From Plecoglossus altivelis (taxonomy: Eukaryota > Chordata > Actinopteri > Osmeriformes > Plecoglossidae): a DNA stretch of 64,000 nucleotides. The stretch is taken from NCBI GenBank assembly GCA_036571765.1, contig BROE01000018.1, positions 12,642,694 through 12,706,693 of the forward strand, given 5' to 3'. The notes under the pieces are model-generated. The model had not been told where the DNA came from and made no database searches. It worked only from the letters and a program-made list of their open reading frames with translations. The position numbers and the translations under genes were made by a program. Positions 48,476 through 57,084 of this stretch are shown in pieces (within the stretch, counting starts at the first letter, position 1; the number at the start of each line of letters is the position of its first letter).

Positions 48476-51400
48476 AACACCCATGAATACACACACACGC
48501 ACTGTAGGTAATTATTTTATATATAAACAATTGTCTTCGCCTTTTGAAGAGTCTACCGTTCAAAAACAGACGTTTTCTAGATGAGGGCGCACACATAGGC
48601 CTCACAAAAGCAAATACACAAGCAACATACCCTGACAAACTAGAAAAGACAACATCTGTTGTTGTCAGCCAGGCTATGGTCGCTTTTGTGTACCTCATGG
48701 GAGCTGTTGGTTTGTGTGTGTAATGAATACATGCCCCTGCTCTACAGGGTGCCCCCATGCACAGGTCTTGTTCTGGGTCTGTGAAGTCAAAAACAGCTCT
48801 GAGCTGTAACAGTTTCTAAATTGTAGGGTTGTCCCCTCTCAGTCGACTAGTCAATTTTTTTTTCCAGTCAACCAGCCGTATGGCAGCGTGAGATATTATT
48901 CTCACTTAAATCACCATTGCTGAATTAAAGTCGTACAGAAATTGTAGATTATATTATTAAAGACTGAAAATAAAAAAATCTAAAAATATTTTGAAAAGAT
49001 ATGATTATTTTCCCTTTTGTTAATCTGCGTTTGGGTTTGTAAGGCACACGCTCACAGCTGTTAGCCGAACTGTTTCCGAAACTAAGGTATTATGGTTATG
49101 TCTGCCAAGTTTTCGATTTCCCAAAAGGTCAATTTAAAAGACCTTGCCAAGCCGTGCCTTTACTTTAACTCTCCAAGGACGTTGGGTCATAGAGGAGGTC
49201 TATCAATAGTTTTGAAGACAAAGTTTAAGTGTAAGCAGCTCTCACTTGCTAAATAATTTGCCAGTTTTGAGGTGGATTTGTTTGAACTGAGCTGTCCCCC
49301 GTGCTGTGCGCGCTCGTATATAGGCCACCCAAATACAATAAGGATTTCATCAATGATTTTTCTCAATTTTGGGCTGAAATTCTGCCAATGTATGACGGTG
49401 TCCTTGTTGAAGGGGATTTTAACATCCATGTGTGTTGTCCTGAAAAGCCAATGGCAAGAGATTTCTTAAAGGTCATTAAGTATTTTTGTGCAATGTGTAT
49501 CTGGCCCCACGCAAGAAGGTGGACACACTCTTGATCTAGTTTTAACTCTTGCCTGGCATGACTGTTTCTGATCTTCTGAAGTCTGTGATTCCTTTTTCTC
49601 TGACCATATGCCTGCTGTATTTGATATTCGCCTATCTTGTTTTGTAGTTAAACCGTGCGCTTCAGTGGTCGCATAGTTAACCTATCTAACACTGCTCAAT
49701 TTTCCTCTGCTTTTAAATTAAGCAGAGACACTTTTTGTCCTAGCTTATCTGTTGAAGATCTATGCGCTGTTTGTAATATTGTATGTAAAACAGCATTAGA
49801 TAAGGTAGCCCCCATAAAACACCGTCTGTCTAAACCGAGACCTGAGCCTTGGTTAAATGACGTCAAACGCGCTGCCAGAAGCGAGTGTAGGGGGGAGGAA
49901 AGAAAGTGGAAGAGTAATAAACTCCAAGTGTCATTTCAGGTGCTTAGAGAGAGTTGGCGTTTTTTATCAAAAATCTGTAAAAGTAGAAAAAACAAAGCAT
50001 GTTTCTGATATTTTCTCATTTAAATGGTCACAACCCTCAAGTTCCTAGTGTTTGGAGGACCCACTAAAATCTGTGGAGTTCTTTCATTTTTTTATCCACA
50101 AGGTGGAGAGCACTAGCGCCATTATCAGTCCACCTCTGTATGACCCTGGCATATCTGTAACCTGCTTTGCTGTTTTTAATGAGTTTGAGCCTGCTAGTTT
50201 GTCTTTTCTGGAAAAGATTATTGGTCAATTGAAGATTACCAGCTGCCTCAATGATGTGATTCCTCCTCGTCTTTTAAAAAAAATGGCAGTTTATGAATGG
50301 AGTTGTACCGATGAGTTTTAATATGCAGTTGTTTAACCCTTGTTAAAGAAACCTGGTCTAGACCCATTTGAGCTCTCTAACAATAGGCCTATTCCTAAAC
50401 TCCTTCTACCGTCTAAAACTGTGGAGAATTGGTAGTCTACAGTTGAGCTAATTTCTTAAAGGCAATAACATAAGAGATTTTCCAGTCTGTGTCTAAGTCA
50501 GGACACAGTACTGAGACAGTTCTGCTGAGTTTTTAACGACATGAATTTTGCAACAAGGGGAAACAACACACTAGACGTTGTTTACACAACAGTTAGGAAC
50601 GCATACAGAGCCGAACCCCGCCCCCACCTCGGGTACTCAGACCACATCTCTGTTATGCTAATCCCAGCATATAGCCCACTTCTCAAACTTGCGAAACCGG
50701 TACTTAAGCAAATCACGGAATGGCCAGAAAATGCTACTGCAGGAGTGCTTTCAGGACACAGACTGGAACATGTTCAAATAGGCAGCCACTTACAACAACC
50801 GCACTGACCTACACGAATACACTGAAACTGTGAATGCCTACATCAAAAAGTGCACAGATGATGTCACAGTCACAAAGACCATCACCACACGCGCCAACCA
50901 GAAGCCGTGGATGACAGCAGAGGTTCGTGGGCTGCCAAAGACCAGAGATGAAGCTTTCAGATCGGGAGATAAAGCAGCCCTCAAAACAGCAAGACCCAAT
51001 CTGTCCTGCAGCATGAAAAATGCGAAACGGTCATATGCTCAAAAAATCAACAATCACTTCACAGACAGCAGAGACACACGGAGTCTGTGTCAAGCCATTC
51101 AGACCATCACAGACTACAAGCCCCCGCCACAGGCCTGTGATGATGACACATCCCACCCAGATATACTCAACCACTTTTATTCACGGTTTGACATGCAGAA
51201 TGACACACCTGCACAAAAACTACCCACTCCCCCCAACGACCAGGCACTCTGTCTGTCTCCAGCCGACGTAAGGAAGACACTATCTAAGATTAACCCACGC
51301 AAGGCTGCGGGCCCCGACAATATACCTGGTCGTGTACTGAAAGACTGTGCTGTACAGCTGACAGATGTCCTAACAGACATCTTCAACACCTCACTGACTC

Positions 51401-54400
51401 AGGCAGTCGTCCCCACATGTCTCAAATCCACAACAATCATACCTGTATCAAAGAAATCACCTGTGTCCTGTCTGAATGACTACCGCCCTATAGCACTGAC
51501 CCCCATCATAAAGAAGTGCTTTGAGAAGTTAGTCATGAAGAACATAAGAACCAGCCTCCCCAACACACTCGACCCGCTCCAGTTTGCATACCGTCCGAAC
51601 CGCTCCACAGACGATGCAATTTCCTCAACCCTCCATCTGGCTCTTACCCACCTAGAAAACAAAGACTCTTAGGTAAGAATGCTGTTCATTGACTTTAGCT
51701 CAGCATTCAACAAAATAATCCCTCAACAGCTCAAAAATAAACTAAACGTACTGGGCCCAAAGAATTCCCTCTGCAATTGGATTCTGGACTTCCTAACCAA
51801 AAGACCTCAGTCTGTCCGTGTCGGCCATAACACCTCGAGCACTTCCACACTGAGCACAGGTGCCCCACAAGGCTGTGTGCTCAGCCCGCTGCTCTTCACG
51901 CTGCTGACCCACGACTGCACTGCCAAGTTCAGCTCCAACCACATCATCAAGTTTGTTGATGACACAACAGTGGTAGGTCTCATCAGCAACAACGATGAAA
52001 CGCACTACAGAGAGGAAGTGGCACAGCTGGCGAAATGGTGTGGGACAAACAACCTGTCCCTCAACTTGAGTAAGACGAAAGAGGTTGTGATGGACTTCAG
52101 GAGGAACTCCGCGGATCACCCCCCACTGACCATCGACAGCTCGCCTGTCGAGAGAGTCAACAGCACCAAATTCCTGGGGGTGCACATCACAGAGGACCTC
52201 ACCTGGACCACCAACACCAGGTCACTCTCAAAGAAGGCACATCAGCGCCAACACTTTCTCCGCCGGCTGAAGAGAGCAAGTCTCCCTCCACCCATCCTCA
52301 CCACATTCTACAGGGGCACAATTCAGAGTGTGCTGACCAGCTGCATCACTGTCTGGTACGGGAACTGTACTGCAGCAGATCGCAAGACCATCCAGCGGAC
52401 AGTGAACACAGCTGCGAGGATCATCGGTGCCCCTCTCCCCTCCACCCTAGACATTTTCCACACACGATGCTCCAGCAAAGCCAATGGTATCGTTAAGGAC
52501 CCCACTCACCCCTCCTACAGCCTCTTCTAGCTCCAACCATCAGGCAGACGGTTCCGGAGCATCAGAGCCCGCTCTGCCAGACTGCTCAACAGCTTCTTCC
52601 CCCAGGCTGTGAGAGCCCTGAACTCTAGTCACCCCGAGTCTCTCTGACTACCCATACAAACCCCATACTACCTGAAACTAAGACAATCTGAAAACTTGCA
52701 CTAGTCACTCACCCACTGCACTGCTCACTTTTCATACACATTGCTGTGTGTATACAAATTACACTAAAGACTCTGTAATATATGTATGTTTACACGCTCA
52801 TACTCCTTGCACATGTACAGTACTCTTTCCACATGTACAGCTCCCCATCGGTAGGTATTCGTACAGTTTATATAGTTTGTTTCTTTTTAGTTTATGTATA
52901 GGAAAATTGTTATATTTATTTTAAATCGATTGTTGTTTGCCTGTACTGTTGTATGTCTGTACTTCTGTAACGCTGTGGCTCTGTGAGGCACGACATTTTA
53001 TTTCCACTGTATGCCCCCGCATCTAGCGGAATGACAATAAAGCACAACTTGAACTTGAACATTCTTTTGGCGTCTGACTGCAGTGATATTGTTGCTCTGT
53101 TGCTACTGGATCTCACAGCTGCGTTGGATACAGACGATCACCAAATTATATTGTCCTGATTGGAGAACAATGTGGGCATTAAGGGGTTGGCCTTAGTCTG
53201 GTTAAAGTCCTATTTAGAAAACAGAAGTCTTTCAGTTCAGGATGGTTAAGTGGTGTTGGTTTTTGCACCCTGTTGTGTGGAGTGCCTCAAGGTTCTGAAA
53301 CCCTTTCACTGGCTCCCTGGACATTGTCACATTGATTTTAAAATTATTTTATTTGTATTTAAATGTCTTCATGGCCTAGCCCCTCAATAACTGTCTGATC
53401 TGCTTGTACCCTAAACCACTTCTCACTCGCTTCGGTCAGCAGGTTCGCATTTGGGCAGAACTAAATGGGAAGTCGTAGAAGTTAGATGTAGTTACATATC
53501 CACATGTCAGATATAGTACAGCTTTGAATGACAAAAACCAAAACTCAGGGCTCTCAAGTTTTGAAGACAGACGAGAGTGACGTCTCTAACCCCTTTCTTT
53601 TTTGATTGGTTGTTGCGTTAAATAGTACCCAGATACAATAGTGCTATTTTCTGACTGGCTATTGTGTAGCTGCTTTCTCTTTTTGCATTGCATCGCAAAG
53701 TATCTGAAAAAAGTGAAGTGAAGTGAAGTGAAGTGAAGTGTAGTGTAGTGTAGTGTAGTGTAGTGTAGTGTAGTGTAGTGTAGTGTAGTGTAGTGTAGTG
53801 TAGTGTAGTGTAGTGTAGTGTAGTAGAAGAAATTCTACCGTTCAAACAAATCCTGTTAAGTTTTCTGATTTGTATTTTTCATTATAAAAAAGAAAGAAAT
53901 ATGTTTTGTTCTGATACTCAGGTCCCTTTAAACAAAAATGTACATCTTTTTGTGCACTTCATAAAAAAAACTATATATTATATATTGTTTTTCGTTTTTT
54001 ATTACTTTAACAGCTCAGGGATGTTAAAAGAGCAACCTGTTTTTGCACGTTCTGAGGATTTTTTGTATTGTCTGTTCTGTTTTTGAATAAAAGGTTGAAA
54101 ATTAATGTTTTTGTCACCTTTTCGATTCATCGATTAATCGTAAAAATAATAGACAGATGAATCGATTATCGAAATAATCGTTAGTTGCAGCCCTAATATA
54201 TATAGATATATAGATATAGATATACATCTATATATATATATATTTCTGATTTCCATTTATTGAGCTCTGTTGGTTGAACATGATGTTTAGACAGTATTTT
54301 GTTATTACCTTTGCCGTAAAGTAAAGGTGTTACTGTTTTTGCAATTTGTCTATTTTTTCTACTCTCTAAGGCTTAGAGTCTAAGCCTTAGAGAGTAGAGT

Positions 54401-54865
54401 CTAAGGTTAGAGTCTAAGCCCACCCAAAATACAATGTATACCTTTGCCACTATCCCAGCCACGAATGATTCTCAGAATAAACACGTTTAAAAGTGTTGCA
54501 CATGCCTGGATATTATTGCAATTCGTCAGTATTGTGTTTGTATTGAAATGGCCAAAACATTCTGGGGAGGAGGAGCACAAAGTGTCAAAATGTAGCCTAC
54601 ACCTGTAAATTGCTGGGGAGAAAAAAGCTATTTCTAAGTAGGGATGTAATTGGCTAGCTAACCTATAGGCCTGGCAATGACAAGATCAGAATGTAAAAAA
54701 TTTTTTTTAAATGTTTGTCTCACCACTACTGTAGGTATAGGGTGACTCCACAGAGCCATCCTGCAGGCTGTCCAGTATTTCTCCTTTCCCAACGTCACTG
54801 TCTCCCACCAGCAGAAACTTGAGAAGATAGTCATAGCTCTTCACCGGGCTGCCCTGGGTGCCCAT
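20930..54865 (-). CDS. rab40c: rab40c, Rab40-family GTPase with SOCS box (six coding exons, complete)
   Basis: Rab40 proteins are atypical Rab GTPases that recruit a Cullin-5 ubiquitin ligase through a C-terminal SOCS box. Coding exons on the minus strand are 54865-54724, 39111-39051, 30491-30431, 29926-29849, 27736-27514 and 21204-20930. They total 840 bp including the stop (279 residues; human RAB40C is about 281). Visible motifs are the P-loop GDSDVGKG, WDTSGQ (switch II), GNRLH in place of NKxD, the SOCS region SLQDLCCRAIVSCTPVH with the Cul5-box-like LPLP, and a C-terminal CKIS that resembles a prenylation motif. The N-terminus MGTQGSPVKSYDYLLKF favours RAB40C over RAB40B. The start codon has a good context (GAAGATGG). 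Introns are strongly expanded by transposons; no exon is broken. Confidence 0.96.
21683..23192 (-). mobile_element. Tc1-like DNA transposon, second family, 1.51 kb, rab40c intron 5
   Basis: Flanked by TA (21681-21682, 23193-23194). The inverted ends are CAGGTGCATCTCAATAACCT on the left and the complement of GAGATACACTTG on the right. The transposase would be on the minus strand (for example, the complement of ATTGCTTGTGAAGTTAACT near 22690) but is full of stops and small indels. Its last 270 bp are also present in the duplicate at 16485-16754. Confidence 0.88.
22925..23827 (+). repeat. Segmental duplication source (copy 2)
   Basis: Matches 16485-17389. It contains the intact junction between the complete Tc1 copy and the complete L2 5' region, so this is the ancestral location. 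Both copies share the TGA that breaks the L2 endonuclease frame (23786-23788 here). Confidence 0.9.
23195..27131 (+). mobile_element. L2-clade LINE, near full length but decayed, rab40c intron 5
   Basis: The endonuclease lies at about 23590-24250 (LLALTETWLQ, ILVGDFNIH, SDHFLITF) and the reverse transcriptase at about 25040-25910 (AAFDTIDHT, VPQGSVLGPILF, YVDDTQLY). C-terminal LINE sequence runs to about 26426. A long 3' UTR ends in AAATAAATTGAATTGAA, a typical L2 tail. The frame is broken by TGA at 23786 and by frameshifts near 24300, 24890, 25500 and 25905. The exact 5' end is not resolved; it could be anywhere between 23195 and about 23400. Confidence 0.85.
27514..27736 (-). CDS. rab40c: rab40c coding exon 5
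   Basis: Acceptor CCTAG ends at 27737, donor GTGTGG starts at 27513. It encodes HAPGVPRILVGNRLHLAFKR, QVPTEQARAYAEKNGMTFFE, VSPLCNFNVIESFTELSRI and MRHGMEKFWKPNR, the G4/G5 part of the GTPase fold. Confidence 0.95.
27737..29848 (-). other. rab40c intron 4, unassigned
   Basis: About 2.1 kb with a CT-rich stretch at 28000-28240 and no recognisable transposon. This is the least invaded of the longer rab40c introns. Confidence 0.5.
29849..29926 (-). CDS. rab40c: rab40c coding exon 4
   Basis: Acceptor TTTAG ends at 29927, donor GTGAGC starts at 29848. Its 26 codons include GILLVYDITNRWSFDGIDRW. Confidence 0.95.
29990..30359 (+). mobile_element. Internally deleted Tc1 derivative (370 bp) filling rab40c intron 3
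   Basis: Flanked by TA (29988-29989, 30360-30361). About 11 bases of the left end (CAATGGGGCAG) join directly to the last 360 bp of the element at 534-2113, starting at ACATCACTGCTCTAG and ending GCCCCACTG. It cannot encode transposase. It leaves only about 63-71 bp of intron on each side. Confidence 0.8.
30431..30491 (-). CDS. rab40c: rab40c coding exon 3
   Basis: Acceptor CTCAG ends at 30492, donor GTAGTG starts at 30430. It encodes (W)DTSGQGRFCTIFRSYSRGA, the switch II region. Confidence 0.95.
31340..31720 (+). pseudogene. HARBI1-like transposase remnant
   Basis: Reading the plus strand, TLGFLATGSK leads into GICQSSLSRTLPAVWDI, then KVQFAAIAGFPNVIRAIDCT, HIAIKAPSEEE and FAYVNRKYFNLINVQIM. 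This is the DDE core of Harbinger transposases, with the first catalytic Asp in AIDCTH. THDSFIL (31697-31717), carrying the second Asp, follows in another frame. Stops at about 31642 and upstream make it non-functional. Confidence 0.8.
32354..35554 (-). mobile_element. RTE-type LINE copy C, full length (3.2 kb), nested in the Harbinger element
   Basis: A perfect 12-bp target duplication TAAATCAATTTA flanks it (32342-32353, 35555-35566). The 5' end is at 35554 and the 3' tail (ATCCATCCATC) at 32354. The endonuclease lies at about 35100-34440 (YRLDIVGLAS, GDFNAHVGN, TWHQDTLGQRSIIDFVVVSS), the reverse transcriptase at about 33850-33140 (GGKAPGVDEICPEYLKSLD, FVDLGKAFDLVPRGVLW), and the C-terminal part at 33026-32370 (EEFKYLGVLFTSEGR, RWLGHLFRM). 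Frameshifts and stops break the single long frame. It is the best reference copy of the family in the window. Confidence 0.9.
36578..36760 (-). other. Short unassigned coding-like fragment (possible RecQ-type helicase piece)
   Basis: A 60-codon open frame containing ATLPNIKNLKPKQEQSM recalls the Q-motif region of RecQ-like helicases carried by some fish mobile elements. It is too short to be sure and sits inside the Harbinger span. Confidence 0.2.
36873..37310. repeat. Dispersed repeat, copy 1 (about 438 bp)
   Basis: Roughly 90% identical to 39363-39801; both contain TTAATTAATTTGGAGATGAC and GGGGATTTAGATACCAGTTC. No coding capacity. A TATATAAGG motif near 37250 and TGTG at the start would fit a solo LTR, but no target duplication confirms that. 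Confidence 0.75.
37463..38463 (+). mobile_element. RTE-type LINE copy D, 5'-truncated (1 kb), nested in the Harbinger element
   Basis: Plus-strand 3' part of the same RTE family: reverse transcriptase GLCQGCPLSPVLFIVFMDKI, then SADDVV in place of FADDVV, EEFKYLAVLF, a C-terminal part and a GATGGATGGAT tail. A possible 8-bp target duplication GGCTATTG is at 37455-37462 and 38464-38471. Confidence 0.85.
38470..38685 (-). pseudogene. Myb/SANT-like protein remnant of the Harbinger element
   Basis: On the minus strand MAKRGQIKNFTDCEIKVATR, then a stop, then GGLSSGISNKRKLADWKTVT and IPVSKCTVARKG. This resembles the NAIF1/Myb-SANT-like DNA-binding protein carried by Harbinger transposons beside the transposase. 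RTE copy D has inserted into the remnant just beyond position 38470. Confidence 0.7.
39051..39111 (-). CDS. rab40c: rab40c coding exon 2
   Basis: Acceptor AG at 39113-39112, donor GTGAGT at 39050-39045. It encodes IDYKTTTILLDGRRVKLEL; the tryptophan codon is split TG/G into exon 3. Confidence 0.95.
39363..39801. repeat. Dispersed repeat, copy 2 (about 438 bp), rab40c intron 1
   Basis: Partner of 36873-37310, outside the Harbinger element. It is followed by an AATAAAGTTTATCTAATC stretch (39979-39996) that looks like a retroposon tail and may belong to the same repeat. Confidence 0.75.
39802..41269 (-). other. rab40c intron 1, unassigned (also 41823-43754 and 43891-46812)
   Basis: AT-rich intron DNA. 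Open frames at 44010-44375, 45033-45245 and 45297-45647 show no family resemblance. Confidence 0.5.
41270..41822 (+). repeat. Probable LINE 3' UTR fragment
   Basis: The segment around 41690-41822 (GGGAGTTTTTCTTTGTCTTC, GAGGGTTTAGGTTGGTTGAG, AAAAGGGCTATACAAATA) has the wording of fish L2/CR1 3' UTR tails. No coding part remains. The left boundary is uncertain. Confidence 0.45.
43755..43890. repeat. Possible MITE end
   Basis: TTAAAGGCCCTATCTTGCAC followed by CACCCGACGCACAGCGGACT resembles the terminal sequence of a common fish DNA-transposon repeat. I could not find the opposite end. Confidence 0.3.
46813..48442 (-). mobile_element. Tc1-like DNA transposon, third family, 1.63 kb, rab40c intron 1
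   Basis: The ends CAGTCATGGCCAAAATTGTT and (complement) CAGTATGCCAAATTGTTGGC are inverted. TA precedes the left end; the right TA has decayed. The minus-strand transposase frame is almost continuous from 48060 (MEDRKRKRELFEDLRTKLLE) through the HTH region (LATHGIVANLPGRGRKRKID), WTDGTKIELF, FQQDNDPKHT and SPDLNPI. It has in-frame stops at about 47644, 47550 and 47219. Confidence 0.9.
48443..49279 (-). other. rab40c intron 1, unassigned with (TA)n(CA)n
   Basis: A TA/CA microsatellite at 48447-48505 follows the Tc1 copy. A TAGGGTTGTCCCCTCTCAGT stretch near 48824, with CGACTAGTC after it, resembles a hAT end but has no partner. Confidence 0.4.
49280..53460 (+). mobile_element. Older L2-like LINE, split by a nested Rex1 insertion and internally deleted
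   Basis: Left part 49280-50540: ALVYRPPKYNKDFINDF, GVLVEGDFNIHV, then PEPWLNDVKRAA and an N-terminal reverse transcriptase stretch. Right part 53062-53460: ALLLLDLTAALDTDDHQIIL, VWLKSYLENRSL, GVPQGS, then a jump to the C-terminal HIDFKIILFVFKCLHGLAP. The palm with YxDD has been deleted after GVPQGS. The two parts were continuous before Rex1 inserted at 50540. Confidence 0.75.
50541..53061 (+). mobile_element. Rex1 (Babar-like, CR1-group) LINE, 5'-truncated, nearly intact reverse transcriptase
   Basis: It starts inside the endonuclease domain (NTLDVVYT, LGYSDHISV). The reverse transcriptase frame 50830-52660 has KAAGPDNIPGRVLKDC, LNDYRPIALTPIIKKCFEKL, FIDFSSAFN, GAPQGCVLSPLLF and the catalytic FVDDTTVVG (about 51950). 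The C-terminal GRRFRSIRARSARLLN follows. Only a few defects are seen: TAG at 51670-51672, TAG at 52528-52530, and frame changes near 50800. The 3' end reads ATGACAATAAAGCACAACTT followed by a TTGAAC tail. Confidence 0.85.
53711..53822. repeat. Pentanucleotide microsatellite (GAAGT)n(GTAGT)n
   Basis: A short GAAGT block followed by a longer pure GTAGT block. Any frame through it is an artefact. Confidence 0.95.
54115..54196. repeat. hAT-like transposon end
   Basis: CGATTAATCGTAAAAATAAT and AATAATCGTTAGTTGCAGCC form the self-complementary terminal region of a widespread fish hAT family whose end reads GGGCTGCAACTAACGATTAT. The other end is not evident nearby. Confidence 0.45.
54359..54397. repeat. 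Perfect 18-bp hairpin with a 3-base loop
   Basis: CTACTCTCTAAGGCTTAG, AGT, then the exact reverse complement. It is followed by a partial third repeat (AGAGTCTAAGGTTAGAGTCT). It lies in rab40c intron 1, 327 bp from exon 1. Confidence 0.9.
54724..54865 (-). CDS. rab40c: rab40c coding exon 1
   Basis: ATG at 54865-54863. It encodes MGTQGSPVKSYDYLLKF and the P-loop LLVGDSDVGKGEIL, and ends after the first base of a glycine codon with donor GTGAG (54723-54719). Confidence 0.96.
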
Positions 54866-56679
54866 CTTCCCTCACCTCTGTACGCCCCACAAAGTGGAAG
54901 GAGAGGGCAGAGATGGTACGCACAGATGGGCCCCGGTGAGGAAAGCAGAGAATGTGGGGGTTGTTGAAAATATGTATTAAAAGAACTTGCTGTAAGTTTC
55001 AGAACCAGAAGGTAGTTATGGCATAAACCTGTTGGGCGATGGTGTTTACTAACAGGCAGGAGGAGTGTGTGGTAAACGTCTGGTCCTCTGTATAGTTCCA
55101 GTAGTTGAATGTTGATCAGGGTGAAGTTATTTCCGCTCACAGCAGGATCATGTCATGAAAAAGGTAAACATAGCCAGAGTGACAAATGTACTTCAATGTA
55201 GAAAAAGCTGGTCTTCGAGAACGGGGTAGAGGGGTTGATTAGTAAAACGTCCTTCCAATAGGTCCGGGAGAAAAATGAATAAATCGATATATACTCTCCA
55301 ACTGTAAGGATTAATACACCAACTATATAACTAGCCATTAGCAAGTCACCTCAAATTTTCGGCCAAAACATGAATTGAAATGGAATACTTTTAAATAACT
55401 TAGCGAGACAATAAAGGTAGAGGGCTGTTGACTTGCGACTCTCGAGAACAAAATGTACATATTTGTTGTGATAATATCAGACCGACCCACTAGGTTACAC
55501 TAGCTGTTAGCTAGCAAGATTCCATCAACGGCCAAAACCAGCTAATATGACACTACTCCTGTGGTCCTGTTCGATCTCATTGTGCGAATGGAGTAAACCA
55601 GCTAACCTTCGTTAGCCAGATTCCTACTGTTACCGGTAGTACCTAACTGTGTTTATATTCCCAAAACAGTCTAGCCATATAGACAGACATATTCGATTCA
55701 ACAAAAAACAGTATGGACATTTCCAGCAACCAATACCTGAAACATCTGGCAAGAAGCTAGTGTACCTGTCAAGACCAGAGGTGGTAGCTTGTCCTATGAA
55801 ATTCTAGCTAGATAGTGGTACTAGTAGCCTAGCCTAGCTACTGTACTGTACTTTTCCAGTTGCCAAGTGTCGAGCCATACAATTCACAGGGCACGCTAGT
55901 CAACAATAACTGTGTTTTAACAAGGCTAAAAAGTTAAAATCTCTTGTTCAATTAATGTGTTGACTCTTACAGTTCCGTTGAAGAAATATGATGACATGGT
56001 TACATTTCATGAGATTAGTATAGCCTATTAGCTGTGCGTCCCTTGTGTCAAGATAGCTGCTAGGCTAGTTAGCTTGCAACGAACTTAGCCGACTAAGATA
56101 TCAAAGGAGGCAACTTCACCCGGTTTAGAACTGAATACGGGCCCGTTTCTTTCGTGCCGACAAATGTGCAATTTAAATTGAAAATCTGATTGTATACAAA
56201 GCTTGTTTTCTGTAGTCTGCAAACAAATCTTGATGGGCATATCTTCATGTCCTGACCGTACGGCAAAGGTCATTGCAATAGTATTCTAAAATCTTAAACC
56301 GTGTTATACTCCAATTTCTGTAATTGTTAAATCTTATACATGATAACGATGTGCAACATCGTTAGAGCCCTGATATTCATCTGCACACTGAGCTGTCTAA
56401 GACTGGGCACGCAATTCCCGCCCCCTAATCAAAGTCCTGCCCATTCGCCTAGCTCATTGGATATCCATTCACATAATTGATGTATAGGTGTGTTAGCTTG
56501 GCAGTGCCGTCCTACGCTCAATTTCGATTTCGCTTCTGTAATGGCTCTGGAGAAACCTGGCATTGCCATCCTACCGACTTCCGCTCAATTCTGATTTCGC
56601 TTCTGTAGTAGCTTTGGAACCGATACACCCGCTTAGGTTTTCTCCACTCAAATATAGCTGATGGCCCAAACAGAGGGAC
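54866..56679 (-). other. rab40c: Upstream region of rab40c (5' UTR/promoter candidate)
   Basis: Sequence 5' of the rab40c start, where a promoter and noncoding exon would be expected. No strong CpG island or TATA arrangement was identified by eye. Confidence 0.4.
54877..54879 (-). promoter_or_regulatory. rab40c: Possible 5' UTR splice acceptor of rab40c
   Basis: On the gene strand GGGGCGTACAG ends 12 bases before the ATG, so the start codon may lie in a second exon with a noncoding exon upstream. The pyrimidine tract is weak and the call is tentative. Confidence 0.3.
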
Positions 56680-56960
56680 TGACAGAGAATCAGTATCAGA
56701 ATCGGTTTTATAAGCCATGCAAGATGTGCAACCACAGAATTTACTGTGGCAGGGAATCGCAAACATAGAACAAATATGAAACATAATGCAGGTAGATGAA
56801 CATAATAAAAATCTATTATAAAATACAGATAAAATAAAAAGTGGACACCATCTGTACAGATGGGGTTAATATAACTATAGTAAGTGGGGTATATATAGTG
56901 CAGGGGGAGGGGGGGTATATACACAGTAATGCAACAGTGGGAGGGAGGGGGGGGTATATA
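56680..56960 (-). repeat. Possible LINE 3' tail, minus orientation
   Basis: On the minus strand, a stretch reading GGTTGCACATCTTGCATGGC then AAAACCGATTCTGATACTGA looks like the 3' end of a fish non-LTR element with a GATTCT-type tail. No coding part. G-rich tracts (AGGGGGAGGGGGGG near 56902) adjoin it. Confidence 0.35.
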
Positions 56961-57084
56961 TACACAGTAGTGCAAAATTACAATGGTAGTTTTAAGTTGT
57001 CATGTCATGTGCTAAAGTGGCTTGTGCAGTGTGGAGTAGGAGGATCCCAGAGCGGGGGTTTTTGGGGTGTTGGTAGTTTGTGGC

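Noticed and set aside
53618..53845. 75-codon open frame made of LHYTT repeats
   Set aside because: Translation of the pentanucleotide microsatellite.
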